64,000 bases of DNA, from the NCBI GenBank assembly GCA_030696695.1, contig JAUYRP010000012.1:41560-105559 (forward strand), read 5' to 3'. Every line of letters starts with the position of its first letter. The stretch's first letter is position 1. Positions 1 through 9,000 of the stretch are shown here, one piece after another. The translations under genes were made by a program, and so were the position numbers. Origin of the DNA: Methylophilus sp. GTDB taxonomy: Bacteria > Pseudomonadota > Gammaproteobacteria > Burkholderiales > Methylophilaceae. The notes under the pieces are model-generated. The model was not told where the DNA came from. It ran no database searches and saw nothing but the letters and a program-made list of their open reading frames with translations.

Positions 1-808
1 TGGATAGCTGAAGTGCTGTGTAAAGCGCACCTCCACTCGAAATTCCAGCAAAAATACCTTCTTCCGTAGCGAGTCTGCGTGTCATATTTTCTGCATGTTT
101 TTGGCTAACATATCGCAGTTCATCCACGCGCTTAGGGTCGTAAATTTTAGGCAAATACTCTTCTGGCCACTTGCGTATCCCTGGTATTTGCGAACCTTCT
201 TCAGGCTGAACACCGATGATACGCACATTGGGATTCTGCTCTTTTAGAAACCGAGAAGTCCCCATAATCGTACCTGTAGTGCCCATGCTAGAGACAAAAT
301 GTGTCACTTGGCCCTCGGTATCTCGCCAAATTTCCGGACCAGTACCTTCGTAATGTGCCTGTGGATTATCTAAATTACCGAATTGGTCGAGCACAATGCC
401 CTCACCTTCGGCTTGCAGTTTCATTGCGACATCTCTGGCCAGTTCCATACTGCCCTCTTTAGGCGTTAGCACTAATTCAGCACCATACGCTTTCATGCTC
501 TGCCTACGTTCTATGCTTTGATTTTCCGGCATGACCAATACCATTTTGTAACCGCGCATGGCGGCCACCATGGCTAACGCAATGCCAGTATTGCCACTAG
601 TTGCTTCAATAAGGGTATCACCAGGCTTAATGTCGCCACGCGCTTCCGCACGTTGAATCATGCTATACGCGGGTCTATCTTTGACTGAACCAGCAGGATT
701 ATTGCCCTCTAATTTAAGCAAAATAGTATTACTAGTATTACCCGCCATGCGTTGCAGTTTGACTAACGGGGTATTACCGACAAAGTCGTCTAACGTTTTA
801 ATCTTCAT
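1..808 (-). CDS. cysM: Cysteine synthase B (O-acetylserine sulfhydrylase), C-terminus cut by the window edge
   Basis: PLP-dependent enzyme making cysteine from O-acetylserine and sulfide (CysM can also use thiosulfate). My translation of the minus strand starts MKIKTLDDFVGNTPLVKLQR. It contains the PLP-lysine motif EGNNPAGSVKDRPAYSMI (Lys at about residue 43), the substrate loop TSGNTG and, near the edge, GISSGGAL. The EGNNPAGSVKDR form is typical of CysM rather than CysK. About 269 codons are visible of an expected ~300, so roughly the last 30 residues lie beyond position 1. The ATG (806-808) overlaps the TGA of the upstream small membrane gene as ATGA, so it is probably translationally coupled, third in an operon with dsbB. 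Confidence 0.95.
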   Translation of the reverse strand, partial: MKIKTLDDFVGNTPLVKLQRMAGNTSNTILLKLEGNNPAGSVKDRPAYSMIQRAEARGDIKPGDTLIEATSGNTGIALAMVAAMRGYKMVLVMPENQSIERRQSMKAYGAELVLTPKEGSMELARDVAMKLQAEGEGIVLDQFGNLDNPQAHYEGTGPEIWRDTEGQVTHFVSSMGTTGTIMGTSRFLKEQNPNVRIIGVQPEEGSQIPGIRKWPEEYLPKIYDPKRVDELRYVSQKHAENMTRRLATEEGIFAGISSGGALYTALQLS

Positions 809-1068
809 TTTTTCTTCACAAATCTAGCCAACAATGTCACCACGACCACAATCACTGGGCCTGCAAACACACCATAATAAACAGCGTGAGCAATACTGGA
901 GTTCATGCCAGCATCTGCGTACGCATGCCAAAAGCTGAAGGCGTTAAACCAACCATACACAAGGCATGCCAGCACAAATAGCAACAATGCCAGCAACCCA
1001 AGCTTAATACTCTTGCCCCAACTTCTCAGCGCATCTAATTCATCTTGCTGACTGTTTTGTTCACTCAT
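805..1068 (-). CDS. Small two-helix membrane protein between dsbB and cysM
   Basis: Unrecognised 87-residue protein. I start it at the ATG at 1066-1068 (MSEQNSQQDELDALRSWGKS), which overlaps the dsbB TGA as ATGA; a longer reading of the frame would run deep into dsbB. After an acidic cytosolic-looking N-terminus there are two hydrophobic segments (about residues 20-42 and 55-83) and a positive tail RFVKKK. Overlapping starts and stops on both sides show that it is made with DsbB and CysM. A link to cysteine or thiol biology is suggested only by this context. Confidence 0.75.
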   Translation of the reverse strand: MSEQNSQQDELDALRSWGKSIKLGLLALLLFVLACLVYGWFNAFSFWHAYADAGMNSSIAHAVYYGVFAGPVIVVVVTLLARFVKKK

Positions 1069-1574
1069 ACCGCTGACCGTTTCCACAACCAGATGGCGTA
1101 AGCAGCAAACGCAACAAACGATATTAAAGCTAGCTGTGGCAATGTAAGTCCTAATAATGTCCAATCAATCGCAGCACAATCTCCCGTGCCACGGAATAAT
1201 AATTTAAACGCTTTTTCTAGAGGGAAATTCTCAAACATATAATCAAAACCAACACCACAGTCCGCAATCATGCTTTCTTTGTTGGCTTGCAAATACCAAT
1301 GACGAATCGCCACGCCTGCCCCGCCTAAAGCAGTGATGACTTGTAACCCCATCAAGATAGTGTTGATGACTGTTTTAGGTGGCACAAATGCCGCAATCAA
1401 AAACAATACGCCCAAGCCCATAAATACCATACGCTGCGAAATGCAGAGCGGGCAAGGTTCCAGTTGATAGGTGGTCTGTATTACCAATGCCAATGCCACA
1501 ATGCCAAAGCAAAGCGCAAACCCAAGTAAATAACCTAATTTACCTTGAGTTAGTCTTAATAAAAATGATGGCAT
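1065..1574 (-). CDS. dsbB: Disulfide bond formation protein DsbB
   Basis: Inner-membrane quinone reductase that reoxidises periplasmic DsbA. The 169 residues carry four hydrophobic helices and both conserved cysteine pairs: C41-P-L-C44 in the first periplasmic loop (EPCPLCISQRM) and C106/C133 in the second (ADCGVGF ... GDCAAIDW), matching E. coli Cys41/44/104/130. Length is normal for the family. It opens the dsbB - small membrane protein - cysM operon, with ATGA junctions downstream. The divergent xseA start is about 60 bp away, so 1575-1635 must hold both promoters. Confidence 0.95.
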   Translation of the reverse strand: MPSFLLRLTQGKLGYLLGFALCFGIVALALVIQTTYQLEPCPLCISQRMVFMGLGVLFLIAAFVPPKTVINTILMGLQVITALGGAGVAIRHWYLQANKESMIADCGVGFDYMFENFPLEKAFKLLFRGTGDCAAIDWTLLGLTLPQLALISFVAFAAYAIWLWKRSAV

Positions 1575-1635
1575 TTAACTGTCCTTTGCTTAAAACGCGT
1601 TTAACAAAACCAAATTGTAATGGATAATACTGTGT

Positions 1636-2838
1636 ATGGCAGTTTCTGACAGCACTCTACCCCAAAAAATCCTCACGGTAACCGAGTTAAACCGTCTTGC
1701 ACGAGAAGTGCTCGAGATGAGTTTCCCCTTGTTTTGGGTGAGTGGGGAAATTTCCAATTTCACACGGGCTGCATCTGGTCACTGGTACTTTTCACTGAAA
1801 GATGCTGGGGCACAAGTACGTTGTGTCATGTTCAAGGGCCGCAACAGTTATGTCGACTTTGTGCCGCGCGAAGGCGATAAGATAGAAGCACGCTGTACGG
1901 TCACCTTATATGAAGCCAGAGGCGACTTTCAACTGACTGTTGAATTTGTGCAAAAAGCTGGTTTAGGTGCTTTATTCGAAGCGTATGAGCGCTTGAAACA
2001 AACACTGGCTGCACAAGGGTTGTTTGATGTTGCCAACAAAAAATCCATTCCTCAATACCCAAAAGCGATTGGTATCATCACTTCTGCTGACGCGGCTGCT
2101 TTAAGGGATGTACTCACCACGTTAAAGCGTCGCAATCCCTCCATATCAGTTGTGATTTACCCAACCCCTGTGCAAGGCAAGGGGGCAGCGCAGATGATTG
2201 CCAATGCCATTTCGACAGCGAGTCAACGTAATGAAGTCGATACGCTCATTGTGTGCAGAGGCGGCGGCAGTTTAGAAGACTTATGGCAATTTAATGAAGA
2301 AATTGTTGCGCGTGCTATTTATGACAGCCATATTCCAGTGATCAGTGGTGTTGGTCATGAAACCGATTTTACCATTGCTGATTTTGTGGCTGACTTACGT
2401 GCAGCAACGCCCACTGCTGCCGCTGAATTAGCCTGTAGCGATATGCTGGCTATGCGCAATCAAGTACTCATGCTGAGTAAATCTATACAGCAGCGATTAC
2501 AAAAACGCATGCAGTCTGAAGCGCAACGCCTAGACTATTTAACGAGGCGCCTGATCTCCCCCGCTCAAAAATTAGAGACCTCAAGAAATCATTTATATCA
2601 GCTGAAATTAAGAATGGTGGCAGGTGTAGAAAAGCAACTACGCGGACATCAACACCAACTGCTATCGACTGCCGACCGATTACGGCTACTTAATCCAAGT
2701 GAAGTACTCAACAGAGGCTACGCCATTGTTAAAGACATGGAGCAGAATGTCATCTCTGATAGCCAACAACTTAACCCTCACCAACTCATCGAAATTACGT
2801 TTGCAAAAGGATCATTAAAAGCGAATATTTTAAAATAA
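1636..2838 (+). CDS. xseA: Exodeoxyribonuclease VII large subunit
   Basis: Catalytic subunit of exonuclease VII, which degrades single-stranded DNA in both directions; it works with several small XseB subunits (xseB is not nearby). The 400-residue protein has the N-terminal OB-fold (about residues 12-105, FPLFWVSGEISNF...HWYFSLKD), the central domain with IGIITSADAAALRDV and VCRGGGSLEDLWQFN, and a coiled-coil C-terminal region (about 265-340) ending in LNRGYAIVKD. The ATG at 1636 gives the expected N-terminus. It is apparently monocistronic, followed by a 107-bp AT-rich gap. Confidence 0.96.
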   Translation: MAVSDSTLPQKILTVTELNRLAREVLEMSFPLFWVSGEISNFTRAASGHWYFSLKDAGAQVRCVMFKGRNSYVDFVPREGDKIEARCTVTLYEARGDFQLTVEFVQKAGLGALFEAYERLKQTLAAQGLFDVANKKSIPQYPKAIGIITSADAAALRDVLTTLKRRNPSISVVIYPTPVQGKGAAQMIANAISTASQRNEVDTLIVCRGGGSLEDLWQFNEEIVARAIYDSHIPVISGVGHETDFTIADFVADLRAATPTAAAELACSDMLAMRNQVLMLSKSIQQRLQKRMQSEAQRLDYLTRRLISPAQKLETSRNHLYQLKLRMVAGVEKQLRGHQHQLLSTADRLRLLNPSEVLNRGYAIVKDMEQNVISDSQQLNPHQLIEITFAKGSLKANILK

Positions 2839-2945
2839 TAATGGCCCAAATGAGCTATGTATAACACTTTACAGATAGTGGTTATTATGCAAATATCTAG
2901 TCAATTATTAATATAAATATTACTAAAATTGAGAGGGCATAACTA

Positions 2946-3785
2946 ATGTCGTCCGCTGCAAAATCACTTGATTACACAAACCTAAAAAAACAGTTCTCTG
3001 AAAATGGGTACGTGCTTTTAAAACAGTTTTTTTCTGATGCACAAATGCCTGCATTGCTTGATGCAATTCAAAAAGCTAAGCCCGCAGAAGGACAAGGCGG
3101 ACTATCTAAAGGCACCATGCAGTTCCGTAGCAATCTGTTTTACAACAGCCCGTTTATTCAATCATTCATTAGTCAACAAAAGGTTGTTGATTTTTTACAA
3201 AACATTATCGGCAAGGATTTTTGGATTCGCTGGGATCAGGCTGTCGGCAAAGGGCCACGCTCTCCTGTTTTTCCATGGCACCAAGATAACGGTTACAACG
3301 AACTAGCATGTGAACACTTTCAGTTTTGGATTGCTGTAACTAAATCTACGGCCGAAAACGGCACCATTGTCATCGTACCAAAAAGCCATCTAAACGGCAG
3401 ACTAGGCCATTATTATGATGGCAAGCATACATGCTATACAGGCAATGTTAAAGACGAAATCATGATTGAGGCAGAAGCAGGCGATGTCTTATTATTTTCA
3501 TCACTCACCTTACACAAAACGCTACCAAACATAACAGATGACGACATCCGCTGGGCCTATGTACTAGAATTTATGTCTATTGAAGACTACGACCCAAGTG
3601 TACCTAGCCCCTACTTTCAAGTGTCTAAAGAAGGTAAGCCATTTGGACAATTCATTCAACAGCATCCTGCAAAAAGCATTTTAACTGACTTGCAATATCA
3701 CCTTAAAAAACTCAAAGGGCCGTTAAGGGCTGCAAGCAATAAACTCAAAAGCTTGGGTTCGACTAGAGTGCCGTCTTCAACATAA
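2946..3785 (+). CDS. Phytanoyl-CoA dioxygenase (PhyH) family protein
   Basis: Probable Fe(II)/2-oxoglutarate oxygenase of the PhyH family, 279 residues. The iron facial triad is visible as H112-x-D114 (FPWHQDNGYNE) and H190 (LTLHKTLPN), with R202 (DDIRWAYV) in place to bind 2-oxoglutarate. All catalytic positions are kept, so it should be active. The substrate is unknown; family members hydroxylate fatty acyl, amino-acid or natural-product substrates. The C-terminal ~40 residues are basic and lysine-rich. It stands alone between xseA and a long non-coding stretch. An unrelated short frame inside it is a shadow. Confidence 0.85.
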   Translation: MSSAAKSLDYTNLKKQFSENGYVLLKQFFSDAQMPALLDAIQKAKPAEGQGGLSKGTMQFRSNLFYNSPFIQSFISQQKVVDFLQNIIGKDFWIRWDQAVGKGPRSPVFPWHQDNGYNELACEHFQFWIAVTKSTAENGTIVIVPKSHLNGRLGHYYDGKHTCYTGNVKDEIMIEAEAGDVLLFSSLTLHKTLPNITDDDIRWAYVLEFMSIEDYDPSVPSPYFQVSKEGKPFGQFIQQHPAKSILTDLQYHLKKLKGPLRAASNKLKSLGSTRVPSST

Positions 3786-4297
3786 AAATTGTTGGGTGTT
3801 ACCGGTATTTTTGACACTCTGTAATAGCGGTTAGTCCACTTGCGTATGCCGTTTGGCATCAATGCGCTAATTTAAAAATGCTTTTCATTAGTATTAGAGG
3901 ATATCGATACTTACTAGCTCCATCTACAGTTTGCTACGCCAATTCCTCTGCTCCCTATTTAACCATCGACGTCACAACCTAACTGCACTCCAACTAGATG
4001 CTATAAAACAAGCTGGCGTGCAGCTTGTAAGCGAGCTTACTTTTAAAGCAAGGCCGTGCGAAGCGCTTTTTGTCTCATTCGCGATGCGTAACATTTTTAT
4101 TTCATTTCCCCCGCCAATACCTTTAGCAAAGGTTAATTACCACTCACATAATTAAATATACTACTGTATATTATTGAACAAGTGTATAATTAAACCCACC
4201 CTAAAGCTCGTGCTCATATTCGTAGCTGCTATTGGGTTAAGCATCCTAAGCTTGATTTATTCGCGCAGTAAACCTTAAATAAAAAGATAATTACAAC
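3786..4297. other. 512-bp stretch without a convincing gene
   Basis: AT-rich and rich in stops. It holds a small hairpin ATGCC-gttt-GGCAT at about 3846-3859 and a short dyad CCTTTAGCAAAGG near 4120-4132. A TTG-initiated frame at 3931-4155 exists, but it has no ribosome binding site, signal or family resemblance, so I do not call it. The promoter of the lipoprotein gene at 4298 must lie in the last part. I see no tRNA, repeat array or insertion-sequence end. Confidence 0.5.
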
Positions 4298-4714
4298 ATG
4301 ATGAATTTAAACAAATCTACCTTATCCTTAATTAGCACAGTGACCTTTCTCACTGCTTGCGCATCAACACCTCCTCAAGTTGCAAACAAAAAAACTTACA
4401 ATGTTTCAGGTCAGGAGTTAATATTTGGAGGGATTTTTTATCCCGATAAAAATCAACTAACTATTACAGTAAATGACGACTCAATCATGAAAGGATCATT
4501 TCCCCCATTTACACCAACTAAAAATTTTCAAAGCAAGTACAAAGATATACCGATATCTGCACATTGCTATTTTGGGTCTGTATTGAGCTCAAAGGGGGGC
4601 GCATTTGGTATTGTGGCAGAAGCTATTCAATCCAAAAAAGGAGTTAGCTCAGATAAATGTGATATTTCAGTAAATTCAAAACAAGTGGAAACTTTATATT
4701 TTTATTCTTTATAG
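4298..4714 (+). CDS. Small lipoprotein of unknown function
   Basis: A 138-residue protein with a lipoprotein signal peptide: MMNLNKSTLSLISTVTFLTAC, lipobox L18-T-A-C21, then a Thr/Pro-rich stretch. Either of the first two ATGs could be the start. The mature part is short, beta-rich looking, and has further cysteines at about 93 (SAHCYFG) and 122 (DKCDIS) that could form a disulfide. I do not recognise the family. It has no operon partner: the next gene is convergent on the other strand. The small solitary lipoprotein and AT-rich surroundings fit an accessory gene next to the RHS operon. Confidence 0.6.
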   Translation: MMNLNKSTLSLISTVTFLTACASTPPQVANKKTYNVSGQELIFGGIFYPDKNQLTITVNDDSIMKGSFPPFTPTKNFQSKYKDIPISAHCYFGSVLSSKGGAFGIVAEAIQSKKGVSSDKCDISVNSKQVETLYFYSL

Positions 4715-4909
4715 TAGATATTGTTTGAAATGCCTTTAGCGTAAAAAGCACCTAATAACTTCAGCCCAAAATAATTCTTTGGACTTTACCCGTTTTAGTA
4801 AACGTTCACTGACGTCTAGCCTCTAGCTTGCCATGACACCCTCACTTAGGGGGTTGTGCTGGTAAGCGGTAATCGTATTTTTGTTAGTTTTAGTTTGCAC
4901 TGCGGTTAG

Positions 4910-5992
4910 CTAATTTAATGTGTTGTTGTTTTCTATATAGCTGGTATCGCCATTCTCACGCACAAGGTTTTCAAAGCCTTCTATGGTGTTGCCTTCTATC
5001 AGTACATCTTTGGAATCAAGCAGATTGATGGCGACTGGCGCTTTGCCACTAAATAAGCCGCCTTTGTAAATAATGCGGTTGTTACGAATGATGCCGCCTT
5101 GGGCGTCGCGCAGTTTGATGGGGGCAGATTGTATATTGGTTTTTTTGCCTTCATGCCAAATAGAATCATATCTTATAGATCCATTAGGATTTTTACCGTT
5201 AGGAATCCGTTCATAACCCCGACCTTTTAGATAAAACTCCCCCTCTCCTTTGCCATAAATAACGATGGTATTGTTTTCGATAATAGGATTAGGGCCATAC
5301 ATGTAAATTGCCGTGTGTCCATCAACTTCAATTATGCTGTTGCGGATGACATTGCCAGAACCACTTACTTCCGCGCCTCGCTTAATTGAAAAAACATTGA
5401 TACTATCAATGAGATAATCTGTATTTTGATATTTAGGCGGATTATTTTTTACCTTTAGTTTTGAAAATGGCATATCTTCAAACTCCTCTGAAGAGAGGTC
5501 TCGATTATCGTCCCGTCCCACAGTCCAAACACCACTAAAGCCACCATATAGCTTAATTCCTAAATGGACGTCTTTAATTGAGCCATTTTGGATTCTTGTT
5601 CTGTAAGCTCTTCCTATAAAACCCACCCCTGTTTTTGATTTATGGCTAAGGGTGTGTTTCTGCAAATCAATATCAAAAACGGGACCATCACCTGGCTTAA
5701 CGTAAATAGGATTAATATCGAAAAGCCCTCTGCCTTCATGTGGCTCACTTGGATCGTAAGTTTCAATTATGAACAATCCACTGCGGCCATTTGATTTCCA
5801 ACCACCTTCTGAAATCACAAAATTATCTTGTAATTTGACATCACTTTGTAAGCAATACCTACCGGGCTTTTGAATAACGACAGGCTTGTTGTCATGTGGA
5901 CTCTCATTGGCTTTAATATTGGTGCATTCATTTGCAAGAGACGAACGATATTCAAATACTAACAATATTATTAAAACAACTCTAATTAACAT
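4910..5992 (-). CDS. Exported right-handed beta-helix protein at the 3' end of the RHS operon
   Basis: A 360-residue protein with a Sec signal (MLIRVVLIILLVFEYRSSLA, mature from about N21). The mature protein shows the rung pattern of parallel beta-helix (NosD/pectate-lyase-like) folds: VIRNSIIEVDGHTAIYMYG, PIIENNTIVIYG, GIIRNNRIIYKGG, VLIEGNTIEGFEN, roughly residues 190-350. Four cysteines lie near the N-terminus or in the signal region. No polysaccharide-lyase catalytic set is evident. The ATG (5990-5992) is 12 bp after the RHS stop, so the two genes are almost certainly co-transcribed. Being directly downstream of a polymorphic RHS tip it sits where an immunity gene is expected, but a binding or anchoring role is equally possible. 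Confidence 0.7.
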   Translation of the reverse strand: MLIRVVLIILLVFEYRSSLANECTNIKANESPHDNKPVVIQKPGRYCLQSDVKLQDNFVISEGGWKSNGRSGLFIIETYDPSEPHEGRGLFDINPIYVKPGDGPVFDIDLQKHTLSHKSKTGVGFIGRAYRTRIQNGSIKDVHLGIKLYGGFSGVWTVGRDDNRDLSSEEFEDMPFSKLKVKNNPPKYQNTDYLIDSINVFSIKRGAEVSGSGNVIRNSIIEVDGHTAIYMYGPNPIIENNTIVIYGKGEGEFYLKGRGYERIPNGKNPNGSIRYDSIWHEGKKTNIQSAPIKLRDAQGGIIRNNRIIYKGGLFSGKAPVAINLLDSKDVLIEGNTIEGFENLVRENGDTSYIENNNTLN

Positions 5993-6004
5993 AATTGGAC
6001 TCGC

Positions 6005-9000
6005 TTACTTACAGGTCGTTGGCAAAATCGTGCCTTCATAGACCTTTTGGTCTAACGGTTTGCCGCTATAACATAAATAACTAGCGCGATTACTGGCGGC
6101 TTGGGTTTCGTTATAAGCAGCCGAATTTAAATCTTTAATATTGATTATCCCTTCCCCAAACAATTTATTTAGCTCTTCTTGTAATTTTTCAATTTTTTTA
6201 CCTAAGGGTGGACTTTTCTCATAACCACTATCCTCATGTTCTTCAATCGCATTAAACTCCTTGAGTAATTGGTAGAAGGCTTGCTCGCTGATCTTACCTT
6301 GGGTAATCACATCATCACCAGTGGCGTATTTTTTCATTTCCAAAAACACAAGTAGCTCCATGCTGTAGGTGCGCGATTCGTTATTATCCCAATTGGCAAT
6401 CGGTAATAATGACCAATGGTTGTAAGTATAATCCGGATGGCTATCATAGCCGCCATGACCAAAGCCAACATTCAGAGCAAACGGGTTGTTGTTTTGATCT
6501 CGATGCGCAAAGGTGTCCTGGAAGGCATGCATATATTCTCCAAATAGTTGAAGGCCAGCATTTTTACTCACGCATTTCTCCGCTGTTTCTGAGGCTTTTA
6601 GTAAGCGTGTCAGTTGGTCGTTAGTTGGTCTGACGCCTGTGTTGGTATCTACAGATGGGTTGCCATACTCTCCCACCCTGCCCGATACCTTGCCAGTGTC
6701 TGGATCTATTTTGATATCTTCAATAGCAGTAAAGTGATAAGTGAGTAAACGTGCTCTATGTTCATCGGTAATGCCACTTGATATGTTGAGTGGTTCTGTA
6801 TCTGGATTATCATCTATATACTGCGTCGCCAGCGCAATTGTCCTCGCATCGTCCGCAGGCACGCCTGCAGCAACAGCTAAAAAGAACGTCATGTAATAGT
6901 GAATATCACTTTGGTATAAGCCTAGTGGGTCTAGCTTGTTAAGTGGGTCATTATTCACATACGCATAAGGGTCAGCACCATCAGGGAAGCCGAGTGGGTC
7001 TGGGGTTAAGTACCTGCCAGTGTCTGGATTGTAATCACGTTGGTAGTTGTAATATAAACCTGTGGCTTGGTCTTGCCATTGGCCGGGTAGGCGAAGGTTC
7101 ATATTAAACTGACTGCTTTGTTCTTGATGGTTGATTTGTATAAGTATGCCCCATGCATCATATTCCGCCTGCCAAATAACCTTGCCTTGTTCATCGGTTG
7201 CCATCATTGGGGCATGGCGTCTATCGGTGTGGATAGCGATAACACCCTCTTGATTGGTGTCACTTGATGCTATCGGTGTGTTAATCAAAGCAACAGGGGT
7301 TTGATTGACGTACAGATATTGTTGAATCACGTTTCCTGCTTCATCCAGTTCGGCAATACGCTTTTGTTTGTCGTATACATAGTAGCGGGTTTGGCTTGCG
7401 TTGCCTTGGCTAGTTGATGTTGGGTAACTCACCATCACGCGCTCACCTAAGGCGTTGCTTTGGTAGCTGGCGATGGTTTGTTGGTTGGCTTTGTTTTGCA
7501 CACTGGCGAGTTTACCCCATACATTATATTGATAGCGATAGTGCTGATCAGCTGTGGTTCTTCCTGCTTGGTCTAGTGTTGTTTCTGCCGTGTCTGCATA
7601 GCTGAATCTAGCTTTGGGTATTCCAGCATCCATATTGTTGTTTGGTGTTGTGCTGACCACTGCTTTGATAAAGCCAGACTTTGGTGGGGTTGAGAAGTTA
7701 TTCCAGCCTGTGTAAGCATATGCTTTAAACTTGCCTTGTATATCCGCTGTGCTGATTTGCTCTGAGATAAGGCGTCTGCCTGCGTCGTAGGTATAGCTGG
7801 CTTTGATGAACTGGCTATTCGTGTTGCTGTTTTGTGGTTGTTTGCTGTGCGATACGGTGGTTAAGCGCCCTGCCAAATCAAAGTCATAGTGATCACTGAA
7901 CCCGTTGCCATGGGTTAGTTGGGTAATGCCATTAAAAGGGTGGACTTTAATATCAGTGACGACTGGTTGTTTGGTGGCAATCTGTAGAGGTAAATCGGGT
8001 AGATTGAACCAGATTGCTATCTTGTTGGTTAAGCTAGGCCAGATAGTGCGATGAATTGTCATGGCTTTTGTTAAGCCTGTTTGTTCTTCAAGGCTAAAGA
8101 CGAGCCAATCACCATTGATGAGTTGCTTGGCTTTAACCTGTCCATCTAGGGTGTAACGTGTACGGATATGGTAAGTTTTTGCGTTGCGATTTTTAAGTAT
8201 AAGGGTAGTCGCTTTACCAATCTCACGGCCTAACAGGTCTTGGATAAACGTAAGCGTTTGTGTGCTGTCTTTGAGTTGTCTAAGCCCAAACGCATTGTAA
8301 GAATAAGTGACTGAATCACTTGCCTTAGACTTTGGCGCTTGTGCTGTTTTCGTTAATAAGCGACCAGCTATATCATAGGTATACTGAATGCGCGTACCAT
8401 CGGCTTGTTGTATGTTAGTAATGCGATTGGCATCATTGTATTGTGCAATATGCGTACCGTGTTGAGGGCTACTAAATAATATCGCACGACCAAAGTCATC
8501 TAACACTTGCACAGGTTGATTGATAGGTTGCTGATTACTATGACTGCTTGTTGCTGAGGTGTTAACCGTATTAGCGTTCAATATAAAGCTTGCATCAAGA
8601 TAGCCAGCAGGAGTCGCGCGAATTTGTACGCTTCCTTGGCTACTAACGGCATTCAGCGTCATGCGATTCAGTGGGTCTATGTGTTGCACCCAATTGGCAT
8701 CATTAGCCGCTTCTGCTTGCAATGTTTGCTCTGTATCGCTGGCTTTACGATCAGCATAACGCCATGTGTCGACCCCACCATCAGGACTTAAGCGTTGCGA
8801 GAGTCTGTTTTGATTATCACGCCAGAAGTACCATGCTCGCGCTACCGTGTCTGGGGCGTCAGCAGTAAACCATTGTTGTGTGGTTACCGTCTCACCTTGT
8901 TTTAAACTTCCCTTAGCCCAGTCTTTCCACTCAACACGATTCCCTAAAGCATCTCTCATCGCAATCAATTTGCCATCAACACCATATTGCAAGTGTATTG

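Noticed and set aside
3931..4155. 74-codon frame in the gap before the lipoprotein gene
   Set aside because: Starts with TTG, has no ribosome binding site, signal or recognisable family, and lies in stop-rich AT DNA; reported only as non-coding sequence.
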